Positions 5,630 to 12,067 of a DNA stretch of 12,067 nucleotides are shown here, piece after piece. Source of the stretch: an uncultured Rhodospirillales bacterium. GTDB lineage: Bacteria; Pseudomonadota; Alphaproteobacteria; Acetobacterales; Acetobacteraceae. The position numbers were made by a program, and so were the translations under genes. The stretch is taken from NCBI GenBank assembly GCA_903844785.1, contig CAIMVB010000095.1, positions 1 to 12,067 on the forward strand, read 5' to 3'. The stretch's first letter is position 1, and each line of letters starts with the position of its first letter. Below the pieces are notes generated by a model, which made no database searches, was not told where the DNA came from, and saw nothing but the letters and a program-made list of their open reading frames with translations.

Positions 5630-7192
5630 ATGGCGATCAAAAATATCCTTTACATCATGTGCGATCAGCTACGCTTTGATCATCTGGGCTGTTCCGGGCA
5701 TCCATTTCTGAAAACGCCCAATATTGATCGGCTCGCCGCGCGCGGGGTGCGTTTTGATCATGCCTATGTGCAATCGGGGATTTGCGGGCCATCACGCATG
5801 TCTGCCTATACCGGGCGCTACGTCTCCTCCCACGGCGCCACGCATAACCGCGTGCCGCTTTCGGTGGGTGAAGTGACACTTGGGTGGCATTTGCGTGAAG
5901 CCGGGCGGCGGCTAATGCTGGCGGGCAAAACCCATATGCTGCCCGATGCACGGGGCATGAAGCGCTTGGCGCTTGATGGGCAGAATGAATTGGCCGTGCT
6001 GCTGCGTGAAGGTTGGTTTGAATTGATTGATCGGCATGATGGCCATCACGCGGAAACCGACAGCGCCTATGCCGATTGGCTGCGCGACAAGGGCTATGCT
6101 TCGAAAGACCCTTGGACAGATTACGTCATCGCCGTAACCGATGAAAAAGGTGAAACACGCAATGGCTGGAAAATGCGCCACGCCCGCCTGCCCGCGCGCG
6201 TACGCGAAGAACATAGCGAAACCGCCTATACGACCGATCGCGCCTTGGAATTCATTGAAGCGCAGGGCGATGCACCTTGGGTTTTGCATCTTTCCTATGT
6301 GAAGCCGCATTGGCCCTATATCGCGCCCGCGCCCTATCATGCCATGTTCACACCGGAACAATGCCTGCCGGTAAAGCGCCACGCGGCGGAACGCGGCAAT
6401 CACGCGCATCCGGTCTTGCGCGAATTCATGCAGGAAGAAGTCGCGCAAAGCTTCCAGCAGGATGATTGCATCGCAACAGTGCGCCCCGCCTATCAGGGCT
6501 TGATCGCGCAGCTTGATCATCATCTGGGGCGCGTTTGGGATACACTGGAAAAACTTGGCCGTTTTGATGATACGCTGATCATTTTCACGTCAGATCATGG
6601 GGATTATCTGGGCGATCATTGGCTGGGGGAGAAGGAATTATTCCATGATTGTATCCAGCGCGTGCCCTTTATTCTGTATGATCCCTCCCCGGCGGCGGAT
6701 GCCACGCGCGGGCGCGTAGATACGCGCTTTGTGGAAGCCATTGATGCGCTACCCACCATGCTGGAAGCCTTGGCGCTGGATCCGGCCGAACATCTTCTGG
6801 AAGGCCGTTCGCTACTGGCGCTGACGCGCAATCAGGAAACGCCCTGGCGCGATGCGGTCTTCAGTGAATTGGATTGGACCTTCCGCGGTGCGCGGCGCCG
6901 GCTTGGTCTGCCCACCGGCCAGCATCACGCCTGGATGGTGCGCACGGCGCGCTGGAAATACATCCATTGGACCGATGGGCTGCGACCCATGCTTTTTGAT
7001 CTGGCAGAGGACCCCGATGAATTTCATGATCTTGGCGCTGATCCAGCGCTGGAGGGCGTGCGGGAAGAACTCCGCGAAAGGCTTCTGGCCTGGTTCACCG
7101 CCTTGAAGCGCCGCACCACATTAACCTGGGCAGAAGCCGAATTCCGCACGGATCGCCATAAATCAGCCGGTGTTTTCTACGGCGAATGGTAG
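5630..7192 (+). CDS. formylglycine-type sulfatase / phosphonate monoester hydrolase-like enzyme
   Basis: A 520-residue enzyme of the alkaline phosphatase/sulfatase superfamily that hydrolyses sulfate (or phosphonate/phosphate) monoesters. The metal-site Asp12 lies in YIMCDQLR. The sulfatase signature CGPSR (52-56) has Cys52 as the residue to be oxidised to formylglycine and Arg56. Further sites are Asn73, Lys100 and His102 in AGKTHM, KPHWPY, and Asp322/His323 plus Lys335 in TSDHGDYLGDHWLGEKELF. All expected active-site residues are present. No signal peptide is visible, so it should be cytoplasmic, which suits aerobic formylglycine maturation; no maturase gene is in the window. The ATG at 5630 (GGGGGAAA upstream, family-like MAIKNILYIM) is preferred over ATG 5588, which also has a possible ribosome site, and over the GTG/ATG at 5468-5474. 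The Bug receptor follows 76 bp downstream. Confidence 0.9.
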   Translation: MAIKNILYIMCDQLRFDHLGCSGHPFLKTPNIDRLAARGVRFDHAYVQSGICGPSRMSAYTGRYVSSHGATHNRVPLSVGEVTLGWHLREAGRRLMLAGKTHMLPDARGMKRLALDGQNELAVLLREGWFELIDRHDGHHAETDSAYADWLRDKGYASKDPWTDYVIAVTDEKGETRNGWKMRHARLPARVREEHSETAYTTDRALEFIEAQGDAPWVLHLSYVKPHWPYIAPAPYHAMFTPEQCLPVKRHAAERGNHAHPVLREFMQEEVAQSFQQDDCIATVRPAYQGLIAQLDHHLGRVWDTLEKLGRFDDTLIIFTSDHGDYLGDHWLGEKELFHDCIQRVPFILYDPSPAADATRGRVDTRFVEAIDALPTMLEALALDPAEHLLEGRSLLALTRNQETPWRDAVFSELDWTFRGARRRLGLPTGQHHAWMVRTARWKYIHWTDGLRPMLFDLAEDPDEFHDLGADPALEGVREELRERLLAWFTALKRRTTLTWAEAEFRTDRHKSAGVFYGEW

Positions 7193-7255
7193 TGGCGCGG
7201 CGCAGAAGCGCGGGTTAGGCTGACTGCAAAGGGCCGCCTTCAACAGGCCCAGAAC

Positions 7256-7261
7256 AGGAGG
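7256..7261 (+). promoter_or_regulatory. consensus Shine-Dalgarno of the first Bug receptor
   Basis: AGGAGG lies 7 nt before the ATG at 7269. It is the best ribosome site in the window and fits high translation of a periplasmic receptor compared with the sulfatase and VOC neighbours. Confidence 0.75.
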
Positions 7262-7268
7262 AATCGCC

Positions 7269-8246
7269 ATGGCGTTATCACGTCGCACCCTGATGGGCGC
7301 TGGTGCCGCGGGTATGCTGGCCGCGCCGGCACTGCACGCGCAGGAAGCCTTCCCCAACCGCCCCATTCGCATTGTGGTGCCCTACCCGCCCGGTGCCATC
7401 AACGACATGCTGGCGCGCTGGGTTGCGGATAAAATGCCGGAAGTGCTGGGCCAGCCGGGCGTGGTGGAAAATCGCCCAGGGGCGGCGGGAAATATCGGCA
7501 CCACCAATGTCGCGCGCTCAGCACCTGATGGTTATACGATTGGCATTGGCAATACGCCGATCCTTTCGGTCAATCCCTTTGTCTATCCCAATATGGGCTA
7601 TGATCCGCGCACAGAAATCAGCCTGGTTGGCATTGCCGCGCGCTTGATGAATGTGCTGGTGGTGAACCCGAATAGTGGGCTGAATAGCCTTGAGCAGATA
7701 TTGGAACGCGCGCGCGCTCAGCCGGGGCGAATGACCTTCGCTAGTTCCGGCAGCGGCAGCAGCCCGCATCTGGCCGGCGAATTGCTGAAGCACATGACCG
7801 GCGTTGATATCACCCATGTGCCGTTTCGCGGCGGCGCGGCTTCAGGCACGGAAATCATCGCCGGGCGCATTGATATGTTGATCGATAATGTGCCGAATTC
7901 CATTGGCCATATTCGCGGCGGGCAGATGCGCGCACTCGCTGTAACCGGGAGCGCGCGCGACCCTGCCTTACCTGATGTGCCCACCTTCGCTGAGGCCGGC
8001 GTGCCGGGGTTTGAGATGTATTTGTGGTTCGGCTTCATCGCGCCGCCCAATCTGCCGCCGGCGGTGATGGAAAAGCTCTCGGGCGCTATCCGCCGCATCG
8101 TGACCGAAACCGATGTCGCGGAGCGTATCCGCCGCCAAGGTGCCGAGGTTTGGCACAAGGACCCCGCCGGAATGCGCGCGGCGATGGAAGCCGATATGGC
8201 GAAATGGGGCCCGGTGGTGCGTGCCGTGGGGTTGAAGCCGGAATAA
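7269..8246 (+). CDS. Bug-family periplasmic solute receptor (TctC-like), Tat-type signal
   Basis: A 325-residue extracytoplasmic solute-binding receptor of the Bug/tripartite tricarboxylate transporter type, which captures carboxylates or other small anions in the periplasm. The N-terminus has twin arginines (SRRTLMGAGAAGMLAAPALHA), suggesting Tat export with cleavage after about Ala24. The mature protein starts with the family hallmark FPNRPIRIVVPYPPGAINDMLAR, then VVENRPGAAGNIGTTNVARSAPDGYT, a glycine/serine loop SSGSGSSPHLAGELLK, VDITHVPFRGGA, and the late ALPDVPTFAEAGVPGF motif. The usual GG of the ligand loop (PPGGxxD) reads PPGAIND here. No TctA/TctB membrane genes are nearby, so it is an orphan receptor. 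It sits between the sulfatase and the VOC gene on the same strand and may deliver the ester that the sulfatase hydrolyses. Confidence 0.93.
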   Translation: MALSRRTLMGAGAAGMLAAPALHAQEAFPNRPIRIVVPYPPGAINDMLARWVADKMPEVLGQPGVVENRPGAAGNIGTTNVARSAPDGYTIGIGNTPILSVNPFVYPNMGYDPRTEISLVGIAARLMNVLVVNPNSGLNSLEQILERARAQPGRMTFASSGSGSSPHLAGELLKHMTGVDITHVPFRGGAASGTEIIAGRIDMLIDNVPNSIGHIRGGQMRALAVTGSARDPALPDVPTFAEAGVPGFEMYLWFGFIAPPNLPPAVMEKLSGAIRRIVTETDVAERIRRQGAEVWHKDPAGMRAAMEADMAKWGPVVRAVGLKPE

Positions 8247-8332
8247 CGGGATCGGCCCGACTTGCAATCGGCGCTGGGTAGAGGAAGATGGGACATCGCC
8301 CTTTGCCGGGCGCATAACATAAAGGGGTGGAT

Positions 8333-8713
8333 ATGTTCTCTCATATTTTTGTCGGCGCGGATGACGTGGCCGTTTCCAAGAAATTTTATGATGCGGCACT
8401 GGCCACCATTGGTGTGGCGGAAGGCAAGATGGACCCGAAGGGGCGCTGCTTTTACCGCACGCCGACCGGCACGCTTGGCATCAGCAAGCCAATTGATGGC
8501 AAGGCGGCCTGTGGGGCCAATGGCGGCACGATTGGCTTTGCCTGTGATAGTCCGGAAAAGGTGAAGGCCTTCCATGATGCGGCTGTGGCCAATGGCGGCA
8601 CCAGCATCGAAGATCCGCCCGGCTGGCGCGAAGGTGGTGCGGTACGGCTGTATCTGGCCTATGTGCGCGACCCATACGGCAACAAGCTTTGCGCGCTGCA
8701 TCGCGGCGGGTGA
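8333..8713 (+). CDS. VOC-family (glyoxalase/bleomycin-resistance fold) protein
   Basis: A 126-residue protein of the vicinal oxygen chelate superfamily. The two beta-alpha-beta-beta-beta modules can be followed: MFSHIFVGADDVAVSKKFYDAAL with His4 as a probable metal ligand, GRCFYRTPTGTLGISKPIDG, then GGTIGFACDSPEKVKAFHDAAVANGG and YLAYVRDPYGNKLCALH. The RDPYGNKLCALH end is typical of the group. VOC proteins include lyases, dioxygenases and binding proteins, and the reaction here is unknown. The start at ATG 8333 is chosen because AAAGGGG lies 5 nt before it; the in-frame GTG at 8327 would overlap that site. It follows the Bug receptor by 86 bp and ends 5 bp before the hairpin at 8719. Confidence 0.9.
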   Translation: MFSHIFVGADDVAVSKKFYDAALATIGVAEGKMDPKGRCFYRTPTGTLGISKPIDGKAACGANGGTIGFACDSPEKVKAFHDAAVANGGTSIEDPPGWREGGAVRLYLAYVRDPYGNKLCALHRGG

Positions 8714-8718
8714 ATATC

Positions 8719-8744
8719 AGGGCGTGCCGGTTGCGGCACGCCCT
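8719..8744. terminator. strong hairpin terminator between convergent genes
   Basis: An 11-bp perfect stem (AGGGCGTGCCG / CGGCACGCCCT) encloses the 4-nt loop GTTG, 5 bp after the VOC stop. On the plus strand it is followed by TTCTCT, a mixed pyrimidine tail. It lies 14 bp beyond the stop of the facing Bug receptor gene, so it can serve both directions. Confidence 0.82.
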
Positions 8745-8758
8745 TTCTCTCGGCTGTT

Positions 8759-9757
8759 TTAATCAGCCTTGATATTGGCAATGCGTGCCACTTCGGCCCA
8801 GGCGGGCACTTCTTCGCGAATGCGCGCCGCGAAAGCGGCAGGGCCCAACCATTCCGGGCGCGTGGCTTGTGTGGCCAGTTTTTCGCGGAATTCTGCGGTG
8901 CTGGTCACGGCCTGAAGATCCCGCGCCATGCGTTCCACCAGCGCGGGCGGCGTTGCCGCAGGCGCAAGTACGCCATACCAGGTGCCGGAATCCGGCACAT
9001 CAAAACCAAGTTCTGCCAGCGTTGGCGTATCGGGAATTTCAGCCACGCGTTCACGCCCAAAAGCCACCAAGGGGCGCACTTGGCCATTCCGGTAGGGTGC
9101 AATGCCGCCAACAATGGTTTGCATGAATAGCGGCACGCGCCCGGCCAGCACATCCTGTAGCGCCGGCGCTGTGCCGCGATAGGGCACATGGGTCATATCA
9201 ATGCCCAAGGCGCGCTTCAGCGTTTCACCACCGAAATGCCCATTGCCGCCATTACCCGTGGTGGCATAGCCCAATTCGCCCGGCTTTGCGCGCGCTGCGG
9301 CCACAAGATCAGCTAGGTTTCGATAGGGTTCATTCGGACCCACCCAAAGCACATTGGGCGAAAAGGCAATCATCCCAATCGGCGCAAAATCGCGCACCAT
9401 GTCATAGGGCAGGCGATACAGCCCCGTATTCATGACGATATTATTGCCGCTGAAAAGCAAGGTCATGCCATCAGGCGCCGCTTTCGCCACGTAATCGGTG
9501 CCGATGGTGCCATTGGCGCCGCCGCGATTATCAATAATCACCTGCTGCTTCCAAGCCGCAGCAAGGCCGGGCGCAATCAGACGGGCGACGAAATCGGTGG
9601 GCCCGCCTGGCGGAAAGCCAACCACAATCCGCACCGGGCGCTCCGGCCAAGGGCTTGGCGATTGTGCCAGCGCAGCCTGCCCAAAAGCACAGAAGGCCGC
9701 CAAAACGGCCAGGCAACGCAGGCAGCGCCAAAAGGCTGCACCGTTCAAGCAAATCAT
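8759..9757 (-). CDS. Bug-family periplasmic solute receptor (TctC-like), Sec-type signal
   Basis: A 332-residue receptor of the same superfamily as the one at 7269 but clearly divergent. The signal peptide has hydrophobic core CLAVLAAFCAFGQAALA with probable cleavage after Ala31 and no twin arginine, so Sec export is expected. The mature part shows PERPVRIVVGFPPGGPTDFVARL, IIDNRGGANGTIGTDYVAKAAPDG, TTGNGGNGHFGGETLKRALG, MTHVPYRGTAPALQDVLAGRV and IPDTPTLAELGF. The PPGGPTD and PYRG ligand-contact motifs are intact. The start at 9757 follows GGGGGGAAAGC; the frame stays open to 9874, but that extension has no export signal. No transporter membrane subunits are adjacent. It converges on the VOC gene and lies 82 bp downstream of the duplicated membrane protein gene. 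Confidence 0.93.
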   Translation of the reverse strand: MICLNGAAFWRCLRCLAVLAAFCAFGQAALAQSPSPWPERPVRIVVGFPPGGPTDFVARLIAPGLAAAWKQQVIIDNRGGANGTIGTDYVAKAAPDGMTLLFSGNNIVMNTGLYRLPYDMVRDFAPIGMIAFSPNVLWVGPNEPYRNLADLVAAARAKPGELGYATTGNGGNGHFGGETLKRALGIDMTHVPYRGTAPALQDVLAGRVPLFMQTIVGGIAPYRNGQVRPLVAFGRERVAEIPDTPTLAELGFDVPDSGTWYGVLAPAATPPALVERMARDLQAVTSTAEFREKLATQATRPEWLGPAAFAARIREEVPAWAEVARIANIKAD

Positions 9758-9839
9758 GCTTTCCCCCCAAGACTTACGTTGTTTTCTTGGCGGATAGTAC
9801 ATCGCCCCGGGAATCAGGAAAGCCACCACGGCACTCGCC

Positions 9840-10361
9840 TCAGGGGACAGGCGCTGGGCTGGCCTGCCCTTCACCGCGCCAACGGGCGAAGGCCAATTCG
9901 GTTGCGGCGTAAAGCGCCGTATCCGTCACCGCGACGACAAGCGCATAAGCAGCCGAAGTCGCGACCTCACCACCGCCCAAAAACCGACCGAGCATGAAAC
10001 TACGCGCCGTGCTGAGCACACGATAGGTCACAGATTTACTGGCGATCAGATCAGGATCAGCACGGTCAGCATCCGCCGGCAGGGCGCTTTCCCAAGCATA
10101 TTCATGAGCGGCGTAGGCCACACCAGCGGTGGTGAGGCTTACCAGAAACAAGCTGCCGGCCAAGGCTGTGCTGCCACCATAGAAAGCCATGAAAATGCCG
10201 GTTTCCAGAGCGGATGACATCACTTCAAAAGTCACGGCCTTGGTCGCGATCAGCGACCAATCGACCTCAGCCGGGGGCGCCACGGGTGCCACTGGTTCGC
10301 TGGCCCAAAGCTGCGTAGCCACTAGGCAGCCGAGCATACTGCCCACGATCAATGATTTCAC
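9840..10361 (-). CDS. exported/membrane protein with two tandem DUF2061-like modules
   Basis: A 173-residue protein of unknown function. A signal peptide or N-terminal anchor (MKSLIVGSMLGCLVATQLWA, cleavage possible before SEP) and a short Pro-rich linker precede two homologous modules. Module 1 (about 36-92) starts LIATKAVTFEVMSSALETG and ends YAAHEYAWE; module 2 (about 105-161) starts LIASKSVTYRVLSTARSF and ends YAATELAFAR. Each has two hydrophobic segments, giving about four membrane spans. The K-x-V-T-(F/Y)-x-V opening and (H)E-x-A-(W/F) close recall DUF2061 membrane modules, but this assignment is tentative. The GTG at 10361 (GGAA 7 nt upstream, Met-Lys-start signal) is preferred; a TTG at 10379 would add six residues. 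It is on the same strand as the second Bug gene and divergent from the cyclopropane synthase. Confidence 0.7.
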   Translation of the reverse strand: MKSLIVGSMLGCLVATQLWASEPVAPVAPPAEVDWSLIATKAVTFEVMSSALETGIFMAFYGGSTALAGSLFLVSLTTAGVAYAAHEYAWESALPADADRADPDLIASKSVTYRVLSTARSFMLGRFLGGGEVATSAAYALVVAVTDTALYAATELAFARWRGEGQASPAPVP

Positions 10362-10587
10362 ATGGATATTCCGGCTCAAATGATCAGATTTTCATAGCAC
10401 ATGGCGCAGGCTAGCGCATGTCTGCCACGCATTCACGTTACAGCGATATTCGAAACTATTGTTTGGTCGTATTTTCCAAGCGACTAAAACCGCGTTACGG
10501 GCAATACGCGCGGAATACTTTGCGCCCAAGGACAGCCCCCTATATGAGGACGGTCACGGCTTGGAATGCAAAAATTCACGCCCACGC

Positions 10588-10593
10588 AAAGGA
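10588..10593 (+). promoter_or_regulatory. Shine-Dalgarno favouring the TTG start at 10603
   Basis: AAAGGA lies 9 nt before TTG 10603, the point where family-like sequence begins. No comparable site precedes the TTG at 10459. Confidence 0.6.
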
Positions 10594-10602
10594 AAAATCC
10601 GC

Positions 10603-11907
10603 TTGACCGCCCAATCGCGCCTTGCCGCTTTTCGACGCCTGCTCACCCATGCCCATGAAAGGCTGGACCTTGGCTTTGGCTTCAAGCTTTGGGATGGATC
10701 CACCATTCCTGAGAATCTGCCAAAAGATACGCTGATGATCCGCCTGGCGGATGAAGCGATGGTAGCGGCCCTGCTGCGCAAACCCAATATCGATACGCTG
10801 GCCAATTTATGGGTCTCCGCGCGGCTTGATATCCTGAATGGGTCAATCTTTGATCTGGTGGCACGGCGCCCAGCCATTCGCACAAAAGCGCTCCTGCGAA
10901 GCCTGAACAAGAAGGATGTCATCACAAGCTTGATGCGCTTTCTATTCCTGTCACGCGGCGGGCCATTCCCGCTCGAACAGGTGCGGGGTGATAAGGCGCT
11001 GAAGGATGGCAGCGAAGAAGCAAATCGTGATAATGTCCATTACCATTACGATGTCTCGAATGATTTCTACGCGCTCTTTCTCGACCCAGAGATGGTCTAT
11101 ACCTGCGCCTATTTCCGCGATTGGCAGAATGACATTGCAACGGCGCAGCAAGACAAGCTGCATATGATTTGCCGAAAGCTACGCCTGCAACCCGGGGAGC
11201 ATTTGCTTGATATCGGCTGCGGTTGGGGCGCCTTGGTCTGTCATGCGGCAAAGCATTACGGCGTGCACGCCACCGGCGTGACCTTATCAACCGAACAAGC
11301 GGAATTGGCGCGCGCCAAGATCAAGCGATTGGGCCTGGAAGGGCGCGTTGATATCCAACTGCAAGACTACACCAAAATGCAGGGGCAATTCGATAAAATC
11401 TCCTCCATCGGCATGTTCGAACAAGTGGGCATCGCCAATTACCCCACCTATTTTTCCTCGGTTAATCGCCTGCTGCGCCCCGGCGGCCTTTATCTGCACC
11501 ACACCATCGCCCGCCCGGCCAAGCGCGATGACAAAGCCTTCGCGAAACACGCCAAGGAATATGCAGCGCTCACCCGTTATATTTTTCCGGGTGGGGAATT
11601 GGATCACCTGGGTATGTCGATCAGCAATCTGCAACGTCACGGTTTTGAAGTGCATGATGTGGAAGGCTGGCGGGAACATTACGCGCGTACCTGCCGCCTA
11701 TGGCACGACAAATTGCTGGAAAATCAGGCTGCGGCGGAAGCAGCAATCGGCAGCGTCAAAACCCGGCTATGGCTTGCCTATCTTGCGGGCTGCTCGCTCG
11801 CCTTCCAGCGCAATACGGTGGGGATTTTCCAGACCCTGGCGTCCAAGCGGCTGAAGGGTCCGGCGGAATTGCCGCCGACACGGGCTGATCTTTACGCGGA
11901 TTGGTGA
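10603..11907 (+). CDS. cfa: cyclopropane-fatty-acyl-phospholipid synthase family methyltransferase
   Basis: A 434-residue SAM-dependent enzyme that adds a methylene bridge to unsaturated acyl chains of membrane phospholipids at the inner face of the membrane. The N-terminal lipid-binding region carries LDLGFGFKLWDGSTI. The catalytic domain then shows HYHYDVSNDFYALFLDPEMVYTCAYF with Cys168, the SAM loop LLDIGCGWGAL with Asp203 and Gly205/207/209, GVTLSTEQ, the bicarbonate-site Glu273 in GMFEQVGIANYPTYF, LYLHHTIARP, the RYIFPGGELDH block and WREHYARTCRLW. All recognisable catalytic residues are present. The start is a TTG with AAAGGA 9 nt upstream; the frame is open back to 10459, but the extra 48 residues look noncoding. 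The 241 bp upstream is less GC-rich and must hold its promoter, although I find no clear boxes. The IS end lies 10 bp past the stop. Confidence 0.9.
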   Translation: MTAQSRLAAFRRLLTHAHERLDLGFGFKLWDGSTIPENLPKDTLMIRLADEAMVAALLRKPNIDTLANLWVSARLDILNGSIFDLVARRPAIRTKALLRSLNKKDVITSLMRFLFLSRGGPFPLEQVRGDKALKDGSEEANRDNVHYHYDVSNDFYALFLDPEMVYTCAYFRDWQNDIATAQQDKLHMICRKLRLQPGEHLLDIGCGWGALVCHAAKHYGVHATGVTLSTEQAELARAKIKRLGLEGRVDIQLQDYTKMQGQFDKISSIGMFEQVGIANYPTYFSSVNRLLRPGGLYLHHTIARPAKRDDKAFAKHAKEYAALTRYIFPGGELDHLGMSISNLQRHGFEVHDVEGWREHYARTCRLWHDKLLENQAAAEAAIGSVKTRLWLAYLAGCSLAFQRNTVGIFQTLASKRLKGPAELPPTRADLYADW

Positions 11908-11917
11908 CGTGCTTCCC

Positions 11918-12067
11918 TGAAATGTTCCCAATTTTCGGCAGGGTCTGTTTCTCAAGGGGACGGACGAATGAAACGCAGCAGGTTCAGCGATGAGCAGATC
12001 ATTGGGATTTTGAAGGAACAGGAATCGGGTGCTGTGACGGCGGATGTTTGCCGCCGTCATGGGATCA
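11918..12067 (+). mobile_element. left end of an IS3-family insertion sequence (partial)
   Basis: A sequence starting TGAAATGTTCCC, with the TG end usual in IS3 elements, is followed 50 bp on by an OrfA-like gene that runs off the window. The exact left terminal repeat cannot be proven because the right end is not present. The element lies right behind the cyclopropane synthase stop, so it has not disrupted that gene. Confidence 0.5.
11968..12067 (+). CDS. IS3-family transposase OrfA, 3' partial
   Basis: The first 33 residues, MKRSRFSDEQIIGILKEQES..., are the typical N-terminus of an IS3-family OrfA: a basic start, then the first helices of a helix-turn-helix ending in DVCRRHGI. OrfA binds the IS ends and, fused to OrfB by programmed frameshift, forms the active transposase. 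AGGGGA stands about 9 nt before the ATG. Everything beyond base 12067, including the DDE catalytic part, is outside the window, so it is not known if the element is intact. Confidence 0.88.
   Translation, partial: MKRSRFSDEQIIGILKEQESGAVTADVCRRHGI

Noticed and set aside
7231..7250. GGGCC/GGCCC inverted repeat between the sulfatase and the Bug receptor
   Set aside because: It has only 5 bp with a 10-nt loop and no T-tract, so it does not qualify as a terminator and could be chance in GC-rich sequence.
7718..8701. 327-codon open frame on the minus strand
   Set aside because: It covers the Bug receptor and VOC genes in antisense. Both of those have clear family motifs and ribosome sites; this frame has none.
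9758..9874. N-terminal extension of the second Bug receptor to 9874
   Set aside because: The extension would put a non-signal sequence ahead of a standard Sec signal peptide, and the strong GGGGGGAAA ribosome site supports 9757.
10418..10606. 62-codon plus-strand frame before the cyclopropane synthase, overlapping its TTG by the TGA stop
   Set aside because: There is no ribosome site at 10418 and no recognisable protein features. The apparent stop/start overlap is likely chance.

Overview
The window looks like a chromosomal stretch from an alphaproteobacterium, most likely of the Acetobacteraceae (Roseomonas-like). The grounds are moderately high GC coding sequence, periplasmic solute receptors of the Bug/tripartite-tricarboxylate type, a DUF2076 protein, an alphaproteobacterial-style cyclopropane fatty acid synthase and an IS3-type transposase. 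The family assignment is an inference from protein character. No rRNA, tRNA or CRISPR array was seen.

Layout. (1) Bases 2-1030 (+) hold the C-terminal part of a PLP-dependent alpha-oxoamine synthase whose start lies outside the window. A bidirectional hairpin at 1031-1053 ends it. (2) Facing it, four minus-strand genes read 3841 -> 1063: an arylmalonate decarboxylase/maleate isomerase-like protein, a DehI-family (2-haloacid dehalogenase-like) protein 3 bp downstream, a small CoA-binding protein and a DUF2076 protein. A TATAAT box and a strong Shine-Dalgarno precede the first. (3) A divergent intergenic region with two dyads (3842-3987) leads to a class I/II aminotransferase (3988-5151, +). 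Its stop codon abuts that of a convergent small alpha/beta-barrel-like protein (5152-5475, -). (4) A plus-strand group follows: a cytoplasmic formylglycine-type sulfatase (5630-7192), a Tat-exported Bug receptor (7269-8246) and a VOC/glyoxalase-fold protein (8333-8713), closed by a strong hairpin at 8719-8744. (5) Two minus-strand genes follow: a second Bug receptor (8759-9757) and a small exported/membrane protein made of two tandem homologous modules (9840-10361). (6) Divergent from these is a cyclopropane-fatty-acyl-phospholipid synthase (10603-11907, probable TTG start). The left end of an IS3-family element starts about 10 bp beyond its stop and runs off the window.

How the genes may work together. 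The middle of the window resembles an accessory catabolic neighbourhood: solute receptors, an ester hydrolase, an aminotransferase, a VOC protein and a decarboxylase/isomerase-like plus dehalogenase-like pair. The sulfatase-receptor-VOC group could take up and hydrolyse one organic sulfate or phosphonate-type ester, but no substrate can be read from the sequence. The most unusual items are the decarboxylase/isomerase-like protein that lacks both canonical catalytic cysteines and is nearly fused to a DehI-like gene, and the tandem-duplicated membrane protein. I see no convincing evidence of a wholly new defence or mobile system.
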